A stretch of 64,000 bases of DNA, taken from assembly GCA_016290875.1 (NCBI GenBank), contig JAEEVL010000020.1:1-64000 (forward strand), read 5' to 3'. Source of the stretch: Ruminococcus sp. Lineage in GTDB: Bacteria; Bacillota; Clostridia; Oscillospirales; Ruminococcaceae. The position numbers and the translations under genes were made by a program. Positions 8,150 through 14,844 of this stretch are shown here, piece by piece (within the stretch, counting starts at the first letter, position 1; every line of letters begins with the position of its first letter). Below the pieces are notes generated by a model. That model was given only the letters and a program-made list of their open reading frames with translations. It ran no database searches and had not been told where the DNA came from.

Positions 8150-9133
8150 TCAGCCGGTTATATCGATTATCTCAGCGCACAGGGACGCTGTTACAAGAGG
8201 AATGCTCACATTGGCTTCTACCGCACGCCATGCTTTTTCTATGCTGCGGTGTATCCTCACAGCCTGACCTGTTGTCAGGAGCTCGGACAAACCTGCCGCT
8301 CCGCTGCGGAAACAGCCGATAAGCGCTGCATTTGAGTCCTTGGTGAGAACAGCCGCGTCTCTTATCAGTTTATCGAGCATAGCAAGTATCTCTCTTATGT
8401 CATTGCGTTCTTTAATGCCGCTGCTGAAAGCAACATTGAGAGCATATTCATCTCTTTTAATTATACTATCAGCGATGGATTTTGTCAAATCGACCTGTTT
8501 CATGAGGTTCTCATCGCGGAGGTATTTCAGGCACATTCCGATGTTGCCGTGAAAGCATCCGACAGCCTTCTTTGCTTCCTCCTCCGTGAAACCTTCAGCG
8601 ATGATCGCTTCTTCAGCCTCACCGGGAGTACACGGAGCAGTTCCGAGGCATACGCATCGTGAGATTATAGTCGGCAGGAACTCTGCCTTTGACTCCGCTG
8701 TGAATATGAAGAACGCATAATCCGGCGGTTCTTCTATCAGCTTGAGGAGCGTGTTCTGTGTACGCGGATCGAGATTGCGGCAGTCCGCAAAGATGTATAT
8801 CTTTCTGCCGCTGTTATTGTTAGGTTTTATGAAAGCGTCCGCGATTATGGCTCTTGCCGTCTCTACCGAGAAGCCGCCGAGTTTGCCGCTGTGTTCGACC
8901 TCAAGAACGTCCGGGTGTGTACCGCGTTCGCTGTGATGACAGCCGTTACAGCAGCCGCACGGACCATCTTCCGTCGGAGCTTCGCACAGGAGCAGCGACG
9001 TATAATATGAAGCTATGAGCCTTTTTCCGCTGCCCTTTTCGCCGTAGAGGAGCAAAGAATGGGCAGTTCTTCCGCTCGTTACCATACTCCTCAGAGTTGA
9101 GAGGACGTATTCATTTCCGTATATTTTTTTCAT
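8150..9133 (-). CDS. holB: DNA polymerase III subunit delta prime
   Basis: 327 residues. Clamp-loader AAA+ protein. Walker A-like 'LLYGEKGSGKR' (about residues 29-39), a zinc module of four cysteines ('CEAPTEDGPCGCCNGC', about 50-66), a Walker B-like 'IYIFADCRNLDPRTQN', and sensor-1 'TIISRC' (about 155). The C-terminal clamp-loader domain is divergent. The ribosome site (GGTGAAAA) is weak. It is followed by ricT at 47 bases, as in other Firmicutes. Confidence 0.9.
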   Translation of the reverse strand: MKKIYGNEYVLSTLRSMVTSGRTAHSLLLYGEKGSGKRLIASYYTSLLLCEAPTEDGPCGCCNGCHHSERGTHPDVLEVEHSGKLGGFSVETARAIIADAFIKPNNNSGRKIYIFADCRNLDPRTQNTLLKLIEEPPDYAFFIFTAESKAEFLPTIISRCVCLGTAPCTPGEAEEAIIAEGFTEEEAKKAVGCFHGNIGMCLKYLRDENLMKQVDLTKSIADSIIKRDEYALNVAFSSGIKERNDIREILAMLDKLIRDAAVLTKDSNAALIGCFRSGAAGLSELLTTGQAVRIHRSIEKAWRAVEANVSIPLVTASLCAEIIDITG

Positions 9134-9202
9134 TTTTCACCCTGTTTTTCGTATTTGGGAATAAATTCTGAATAATAAATGCATCCAAAGCTGATCGTGT
9201 GG

Positions 9203-9222
9203 CTTTAGAATCCCTTCGTTGG
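9203..9222. repeat. Partial copy of the 6058-6098 repeat end
   Basis: CTTTAGAATCCCTTCGTTGG matches the segment ending the five-hairpin array at 6075-6094 with one mismatch. It lies in the 134-base gap between the decarboxylase stop and holB and suggests a degraded copy of that repeat. Confidence 0.5.
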
Positions 9223-9267
9223 TTATATCAAGTTTTCCGGTGTTTCGTCAGCTTTTGCCCTGCCTAT

Positions 9268-10587
9268 TCATTTTACCACATTTACAGTAAAAATGCCATA
9301 CCTTTTGAAAATATTTATACATTCACGGTCAATTATCTCGCCGCTCGCCGCTATCGGGACAGCAGGCGGACACGGTACTCTGACGGCGGCACATATCCTG
9401 CCCTCTGCCTCATCGACCGGTATGTCCTCGCCCGGAGAAAATACTGCTTCGCGTATGCTCATCGCACGTACCGGCAACGGCTGTCTGAAAGGCGTTTTCA
9501 CAGGAGCAGTCCTGTGCGCTTCCGGAAGCACTTTCCCGATGATATCCCTTAGTCTGCGGAAGTCCTCCGGCTTATTCACGGGAGACATCAGCAGTATTAT
9601 TATGCTGTCGTCGGCATATTCGTACTCACAGCCGTTCTCACGCAGGAGCCGTGCAAGCTCAATTCCACTGTAACCGCTCTCAGCCGCACAGATAGTTACA
9701 TGGAACGGATCACCGTCCGCAAAAACAAGCCTGTCGGCAAATTCTCCGCGAAGAGCTTCAAGCTCCGGGAGACCGGCGGCAATATCTGACCTTATTTCCT
9801 CAGCGATGTACTTCACACAGCTGTCCAGCGAAGCCATTATCAGGTAGGACGGGCTCGTCGAGCCGAAAAGTCCCATAGCAGGTTTCAGCTTATCAGCGTA
9901 CTCAGGACGCGAGGTGTGCAGCATAGCGGCTCCCGTCAGCGCCGGAAGCATTTTGTGAGCAGAGTCACAGCACATATCCGTTCCGAGAGCTATCGGGTGG
10001 ATATTCTCCGGCATAAACGCAAGATGTGCTCCGTGAGCATTGTCCACAATGAGCCGTGCATCGTATTTCCGGCAGACCTCGGATAGTCCGCGTATATCCG
10101 CTGTTCTTCCGGTGTAGTCCGGTGATGTTACGTAAATACAAGCAGGTTCGCCGCAGCCGCTCAGAGCGGCTTCAGCCGCCGCAGGTGAAAGCTCACCGGA
10201 AAGTATGCCCTCACGGTATTCCGGCATCAGCCAGTCTACTTCCATTCCCAGGAGAGCGGCGGCATTCAGGAACGCTCTGTGGGCGTTCCTTACGGCGAAC
10301 ACGCGCCTGTTCTCGCTTTTCATTACGGCGAGCATAGCCTGTATGCACTGAGTAGCACCGCCTGCCGAATACGCAGTAGCAGCAGAACCGTACAGCGCGG
10401 ACATATTCCTCTCGCTCTCGGCTATTATGCCCTCGGCATCAAAAAGGCTGTCCGCACCTGTTATCTCTGTTATATCGTTCACAGCAGATATACAGCCGAG
10501 CCCTCTGCCCTTGTGACCGGGCATATGGCACCGAAGAATGCCGGAAGAAGCATAGCTTTCAAGAAAATCTATAATAGGTGTATCCAT
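9268..10587 (-). CDS. PLP-dependent Orn/Lys/Arg decarboxylase family protein
   Basis: 439 residues. Fold type I PLP enzyme of the group-III amino-acid decarboxylase family. 'CHMPGHKGRG' near residue 20 and the lysine motif 'DSAHKMLPALTG' (Lys near 216) are typical; the domain continues to about 330 and a small C-terminal domain follows. It is shorter than the inducible E. coli decarboxylases, as in the YaaO-like group commonly found beside tmk/holB in Firmicutes. Substrate (arginine, lysine or other) is not evident. It starts 21 bases after the sigma-like gene. Confidence 0.85.
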   Translation of the reverse strand: MDTPIIDFLESYASSGILRCHMPGHKGRGLGCISAVNDITEITGADSLFDAEGIIAESERNMSALYGSAATAYSAGGATQCIQAMLAVMKSENRRVFAVRNAHRAFLNAAALLGMEVDWLMPEYREGILSGELSPAAAEAALSGCGEPACIYVTSPDYTGRTADIRGLSEVCRKYDARLIVDNAHGAHLAFMPENIHPIALGTDMCCDSAHKMLPALTGAAMLHTSRPEYADKLKPAMGLFGSTSPSYLIMASLDSCVKYIAEEIRSDIAAGLPELEALRGEFADRLVFADGDPFHVTICAAESGYSGIELARLLRENGCEYEYADDSIIILLMSPVNKPEDFRRLRDIIGKVLPEAHRTAPVKTPFRQPLPVRAMSIREAVFSPGEDIPVDEAEGRICAAVRVPCPPAVPIAASGEIIDRECINIFKRYGIFTVNVVK

Positions 10588-10608
10588 ATCCTTACCTCTG
10601 AAATCGGA

Positions 10609-10905
10609 TCATATATAATAACGCAGTATCCTGAACAGCTTCAGTCTCGCACGGGACATAGCTGCCGATACCGCCTGCGGAGTCACACCGAGGTCTTTCC
10701 CGATAGTGACCATATCCATATCATGAAAATAGTATAACATAATTATTTCCTTTTGTCTCGGTGTAAGCTCATTATTTATCACTTTTAACAATACATTTCT
10801 GAGACGGGAGCGTTCATCCTCTCCGTTTTTTCCTTCAAGAATGAGTCTTATCCCCTCGTCAGCCTTACCAATAAATGTTTCGGAATAGTTCCTACGTCTC
10901 GACAC
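10609..10905 (-). CDS. Sigma-70 region-4-like DNA-binding protein
   Basis: 98 residues if it starts at the GTG at 10905, about 9 bases after AAGGAGG; a TTG at 10914 would touch the site. The C-terminal half is a clear sigma region 4: 'LTPRQKEIIMLYYFHDMDM', then the helix-turn-helix 'TIGKDLGVTPQAVSAAMSRA'. No region 2 is present, so it is not a full sigma factor; similar small proteins are known in clostridial genomes and elements. It heads the decarboxylase-holB operon and overlaps the preceding small ORF. Confidence 0.7.
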   Translation of the reverse strand: MSRRRNYSETFIGKADEGIRLILEGKNGEDERSRLRNVLLKVINNELTPRQKEIIMLYYFHDMDMVTIGKDLGVTPQAVSAAMSRARLKLFRILRYYI

Positions 10906-11032
10906 GCTGTTCAACCCTCCTTAAATGTGATGATGACACAGCTCTTTCGTAATATGCCTGTACAGCGTTGTTTCTGTGATTGAAGTAAAGTTTCTGAGCG
11001 TGTGTTTCATCAGTAATACAGCCGTTTATCAT
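10892..11032 (-). CDS. Small ORF upstream of the sigma-like gene
   Basis: 46 codons from an ATG with AAGGA 7 bases upstream, beginning MINGCITDETHAQ and ending RRVEQRVET. It lies in the leader between the strong promoter at 11106-11134 and the sigma-like gene, whose GTG start it overlaps by 14 bases. The arrangement suggests translational coupling or a leader peptide. I do not recognise the protein. Confidence 0.45.
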   Translation of the reverse strand: MINGCITDETHAQKLYFNHRNNAVQAYYERAVSSSHLRRVEQRVET

Positions 11033-11105
11033 CAAAGTCCTTGACCTCCCTTGGTTTGATCGCACGAAGCAGCTATCGAACTAACGTTCTATCCCTTGTA
11101 AAACT

Positions 11106-11134
11106 ATTATAAAACATATTTTCTATATTGTCAA
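11106..11134 (-). promoter_or_regulatory. Promoter of the sigma-like/decarboxylase/holB operon
   Basis: On the minus strand: perfect TTGACA (11129-11134), 17 bases, TATAAT (11106-11111). Transcription would start near 11099. Confidence 0.85.
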
Positions 11135-11316
11135 TAGGGTGTATTTATGTTTTTGTTTTAACTGCTTACACCAAGAATGAATTAAGAGCTGACTCCGGAG
11201 ACACTCTCATTCTTTCAGCCTTTCATTCTTCCACTCTTGCTTTATGACGCAAGAAGTAAAACTCTGTACTTATGAGACACATTACCTCTTTACCTCTTTA
11301 CTTCTTGAACCCCTTT

Positions 11317-11436
11317 TAATTCATAATTCATAATGCATAATGCGTAATTGAATGTGTCTGCTGACGCAGACTTATTTAAATATATCGCGAAGTGATGCTA
11401 ATAATTATGAATTACGCATTATGAATTCTGCATTAT
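11317..11436. repeat. AT-rich interspersed repeat, copy 1
   Basis: Contains TAATGCGTAATTGAATGTG, the stem GTCTGCTGACGCAGAC, TTTAAATATATCGCG and ATGAATTCTGCATTATTC. It is itself close to palindromic. Copies 2 and 3 lie at 11699 and 14516. Confidence 0.75.
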
Positions 11437-11698
11437 TCTCCCCCTTGCCAGCCGACCGCAGGTTCGGCGAAGAACAGTCAAAAAGCTGACAAAGGGAGGT
11501 AGGGAGAGGAAGGGGGAGCAACGAGGGGGAAACGTAGGGATAGGGGGAAATGTCAGCTTTTGTACCGGTTTTGTTTTTCCACCTTCGCCGAAGTTTCCCC
11601 CTCGTTATACAGTTGCAATACAGGATTTATGATGATCAGAATAATAAGTAACATGATAACGCGTGTATACAGCGCCAAAGCATACAGACAGACTGTTT

Positions 11699-11809
11699 AA
11701 TGCATAATTCATAATGCGTAATTGAATGTGTCTGCTGACGCAGACTAATTTAAATATATCGCGCAGCGATACAAATAATTCCTAATTCCGAATTACGCAT
11801 TCCGAATTA
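11699..11809. repeat. AT-rich interspersed repeat, copy 2
   Basis: Shares the block AATGCGTAATTGAATGTG, the stem GTCTGCTGACGCAGAC and TTTAAATATATCGCG with copy 1, in the same orientation; its end differs (CCGAATTACGCATTCCG). Confidence 0.75.
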
Positions 11810-11992
11810 AAGAAAGTGGTTCAAGAAGTAAAGAGGTAAAGAAGTAATATGTCTCATAGGTATAGTTTTTTACTTCTTGGCTCACGTTCCAAGAATGAAA
11901 GGCTGAAAGAATGAGAGTCTCTCCGGAGTGCAGTCATGGGTTCATTCTTGGAGACAGCTTCACAGCTGTTATGAATTTTTTTGCCGCGGCTG

Positions 11993-12021
11993 TTGCTATT
12001 TTCAAGAAAATATGCTATAAT
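11993..12021 (+). promoter_or_regulatory. Promoter of nadB-nadC
   Basis: TTGCTA (11993-11998), 17 bases, TATAAT (12016-12021). Confidence 0.75.
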
Positions 12022-12038
12022 ATCAGTGTATACTTTGC

Positions 12039-12055
12039 TATCAGCCCGGCTGATA
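12039..12055 (+). promoter_or_regulatory. Candidate operator in nadB leader
   Basis: Perfect palindrome TATCAGCC-C-GGCTGATA placed about 10-25 bases after the expected transcription start, a typical repressor position. NAD synthesis in Clostridia is often controlled by NiaR-type repressors; whether this is such a site is inference. Confidence 0.45.
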
Positions 12056-12109
12056 ACAGTTACAGTACAAAACAAACACCAATGCTAATATATAAAGGAT
12101 GTGTTGTGT

Positions 12110-13567
12110 ATGTCTCATAACTATGACGTCATAATCGCAGGCTGCGGAGCCGCTGGTCTCTATGCAGCTATCAATCTTCCGGCAGAGCTCAATATTCTCA
12201 TAATCTGCAAAAGAGAGCTCTCCCTCTGCAACTCCTCTCTCGCTCAGGGCGGTATCGCAGGTGTATACAACTCCCCTACCGATAATATTCAGTATCATCA
12301 GAATGATACTCTTATAGCCGGCAGCTTCAAGAACAACGTGGACGCTGTTCACACTCTCGTAAGCGAAGCTGCTCAGGATCTCGAAAAGATCATCGAACTC
12401 GGTGTTGACTTCGACAAGAATGCAGACGGCTCCTACCACCGTACCCTTGAGGGCGGTCACAGCCACCACCGAATCTTCCACCATGCCGACTCCACCGGCA
12501 AGGAGATAGCTTCCACGCTCCTCGACAGAGTAAAGGAACTCAAAAACGTCGAAATTCGCGAAAACTGCCTTATGTGCGGCGTAAAGCAGACTTCCACAGG
12601 CTATTCTGCTTTCCTCAGAAGCGAGGACGGCTCCTATGAGACCTGCAACTGCCACTTCATGATACTCGCAACAGGCGGTATCGGCAGAGTTTACCAGTTC
12701 ACAACAAATTCCGCTATTGCTACCGGCGACGGAATAACCTTCGCTTACGAAATGGGCGCTAAGATAAAAAATCTCAGCTATGTACAGTTCCACCCGACAG
12801 CTTTCAACAACAGAGCTACCCGTGAGTGCTTCCTCATCTCCGAAGCTGTACGCGGTGAGGGCGCTTATCTTCTCAACTGCCACAAGGAACGCTTCATGCA
12901 GAACTACGACGAGCGTCTCGAACTCGCTCCCAGGGACGTAGTTTCACACGCTATCGTTCTCGAATCAAAGAAGCAGAACTCAACCGAGTTCTTCCTCGAT
13001 ATAAGCTACAAGGACAGCGAATTCCTCAAGAAGCGCTTCCCGATGATATACAAGAACCTTCTCGAACAGGGCTACGACCTCACAAAGGAGCCTGTTCCGA
13101 TATACCCCTGCCAGCACTACCTCATGGGAGGTATAGACGTTGACAACAACTCAGAGACTACTCTCCTCAACCTCTATGCCTGCGGCGAGTGCTCACACAC
13201 AGGAGTTCACGGCAGCAACCGTCTCGCCAGCAACTCCCTCCTCGAAGCTCTTGTATTCTCACGCCACGCTGCAAAGCACATCACATCCAAGCTTTCAAGC
13301 GTTCCGGCTGACTTCGAGGAAGCTCAGTTTGATCCTCACATCGGTGCTCATACTATCCCCAAGGGCATACGCACCGAGACACGTAAGATAATGCAGAACA
13401 GCTACTTCGTTATCCCCGACAAGCCGGCGGCTGCTGAGGGACTCAAGAGGATAAAGGATATCCGCGACGATCTTCTCAACGGCGGATACTATGTTGATCC
13501 TGACTATGTTCTCGCTAAATCCATAGTTACAGTTGCTTCAATTATACTCAGCGAAGTAACGGAATGA
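12110..13567 (+). CDS. nadB: L-aspartate oxidase
   Basis: 485 residues from the ATG at 12110, with AAAGGA 10 bases upstream. NadB oxidises aspartate to iminoaspartate, the first step of NAD synthesis. The FAD-binding 'IIAGCGAAGLYAA' is at the N-terminus, 'SLAQGGIAGV' and the substrate region 'HHRIFHHADSTGKEI' follow, and 'CGECSHTGVHGSNRLASNS' marks the C-terminal flavin contact. The helical tail is shorter than in E. coli NadB. nadC follows at 25 bases. nadA is not in the window. Confidence 0.93.
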   Translation: MSHNYDVIIAGCGAAGLYAAINLPAELNILIICKRELSLCNSSLAQGGIAGVYNSPTDNIQYHQNDTLIAGSFKNNVDAVHTLVSEAAQDLEKIIELGVDFDKNADGSYHRTLEGGHSHHRIFHHADSTGKEIASTLLDRVKELKNVEIRENCLMCGVKQTSTGYSAFLRSEDGSYETCNCHFMILATGGIGRVYQFTTNSAIATGDGITFAYEMGAKIKNLSYVQFHPTAFNNRATRECFLISEAVRGEGAYLLNCHKERFMQNYDERLELAPRDVVSHAIVLESKKQNSTEFFLDISYKDSEFLKKRFPMIYKNLLEQGYDLTKEPVPIYPCQHYLMGGIDVDNNSETTLLNLYACGECSHTGVHGSNRLASNSLLEALVFSRHAAKHITSKLSSVPADFEEAQFDPHIGAHTIPKGIRTETRKIMQNSYFVIPDKPAAAEGLKRIKDIRDDLLNGGYYVDPDYVLAKSIVTVASIILSEVTE

Positions 13568-13592
13568 CCTCTCTACGAAAGGAAACTGCCTT

Positions 13593-14432
13593 ATGAAGTT
13601 ATTACAGTGTTATATCGATAATATCATTACCACAGCCCTCATGGAGGATATCAACTACATAGATGCGGCTGCTGATAACCTCATCCCCGAGGACCACAGG
13701 AGCTCAGCTTACTATATCGCAAAGGCTGACGGCGTTGTCTGCGGTATCGAGGTAGCAAAGAGAGTTTTCGACCTTGCCGGCGGAAATGTTGACTTCAGGA
13801 TACTTCTGAACGACGGCACAAAGGTAAAGAAGGGCGACATCATCGCTGAGATGGAAGGAAGCACTCTCACTCTCCTCAAGGGCGAACGTACAGCTCTGAA
13901 CATTCTCCAGCATATGTCCGGTATCGCAACCGCTACCAACAAGTGCGTTGAACTCGTTGCCGGAACCAACGCATCAGTTACCGACACAAGAAAGACTCTC
14001 CCCGGACTCCGTGCTCTCCAGAAGTACGCTGTTACAGTCGGCGGCGGCAAGAACCACCGCTATAACCTCTCTGATGCCGCTATGCTCAAGGACAACCACA
14101 TAGACGCTTACGGCAGCATAACAGCAGCTGTTGCTGCTCTCAGAAGCAAGATAGGCCATACAGTAAAGATAGAAGTCGAGGTCCGTACACTTGCAGAGCT
14201 CGAAGAGGCTCTTGAGAACAAGGTCGAGATAATCATGCTCGACAATATGGGCTGCGACGAAATGGCCGAGGCAGTCGAAATAGCAAACGGACGAGCTCTG
14301 CTTGAAGCTTCCGGAAACATCACAGCCGAGAATATCCGTCAGGTCGCTGAGACAGGTGTGGATATAATCTCTCTCGGCGCACTCACCCACTCAGTAAAGT
14401 GCTTTGACATCTCGATGAAGATAAAGAAGTAA
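13593..14432 (+). CDS. nadC: Nicotinate-nucleotide pyrophosphorylase (quinolinate PRTase)
   Basis: 279 residues. NadC converts quinolinate and PRPP to nicotinate mononucleotide. Typical motifs: 'ERTALNILQHMSGIAT', 'TRKTLPGLRALQKYAV', 'GGGKNHRYNLSD', 'LKDNHI' and 'EVEVRTLAELEEAL'. It forms an operon with nadB and ends in the terminator at 14457. Confidence 0.95.
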   Translation: MKLLQCYIDNIITTALMEDINYIDAAADNLIPEDHRSSAYYIAKADGVVCGIEVAKRVFDLAGGNVDFRILLNDGTKVKKGDIIAEMEGSTLTLLKGERTALNILQHMSGIATATNKCVELVAGTNASVTDTRKTLPGLRALQKYAVTVGGGKNHRYNLSDAAMLKDNHIDAYGSITAAVAALRSKIGHTVKIEVEVRTLAELEEALENKVEIIMLDNMGCDEMAEAVEIANGRALLEASGNITAENIRQVAETGVDIISLGALTHSVKCFDISMKIKK

Positions 14433-14456
14433 CAAACCGTCAATAAAGTATAACCA

Positions 14457-14516
14457 GGGAGTAAAGAAGTAATAATGCAGTCCCCTGAGACTCATTACTT
14501 CTTTACCCCTTTTTTA
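14457..14516 (+). terminator. Terminator of nadBC
   Basis: 13-base stem GTAAAGAAGTAAT (14461-14473) / ATTACTTCTTTAC (14494-14506) followed by CCCCTTTTTT. Its arms resemble the ends of the inverted-repeat element at 11171-11951. Confidence 0.8.
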
Positions 14517-14660
14517 ATTCATAATGCGTAATTCATAATTCATAATTATTGGTATCGCTGCGCGATATATTTAAATAATTCTGCATTATGCATTATGAAT
14601 TCTGCATTATTCTCCCCCTCGTTATAGAGTAACAATACAGGATTTATGATGATCAGAATG
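14516..14660. repeat. AT-rich interspersed repeat, copy 3, with adjoining block
   Basis: Fills much of the 411-base gap between nadC and the next gene. 14516-14610 carries the same core inverted (TATCGCTGCGCGATATATTT). 14614-14660 repeats a block also found at 11597-11642 (CCCCCTCGTTATA, then ACAGGATTTATGATGATCAG). The rest of the gap up to 14844 holds a -10-like TATAAT at 14773-14778 with no good -35. Confidence 0.75.
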
Positions 14661-14844
14661 ATGAAGTGACGGTATCACGGACACCAAAACGCCACACCCA
14701 CAACGTTTTTTTGTTCATCAGATTTTTTCTTTCGTTTCCTAAAATTATCACAGCTTTCTCATATTCGCGGTCTATAATACAACCATAGAAAGATAACACA
14801 CACACCACACAACGGGATTGGGAACTTAAGAAAGCAGGTACAAT

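Larger units (their letters stand above)
11171..11951. repeat. ~780 bp non-coding element with long inverted ends
   Basis: No gene is visible between the operon promoter and nadB. 11190-11311 is the reverse complement of 11819-11936 with good identity (shared ACTCTCATTCTTTCAGCC, TCATTCTT, CTTTACCTCTTTACTTCTTG); the outermost CCAAGAATGA (11171) and TCATTCTTGG (11942) also pair. Inside lie two copies of an AT-rich repeat (11317-11436, 11699-11809) and further pairs around 11456-11605 (TTCGGCGAAG/CTTCGCCGAA, AAAGCTGACA/TGTCAGCTTT, AACGAGGGGG/CCCCCTCGTT). The whole could fold into one large stem. It resembles a non-autonomous mobile element or a nested repeat island. Confidence 0.7.

Noticed and set aside
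10915..12100. tRNA or small-RNA gene in the long gap before nadB
   Set aside because: The stems are explained by inverted repeats; no cloverleaf or CCA end was found.
12041..12883. 280-residue open frame on the minus strand
   Set aside because: Antisense to nadB, whose motifs are certain; composition is that of a shadow frame (Val/Glu/Ser-rich) with no ribosome site.
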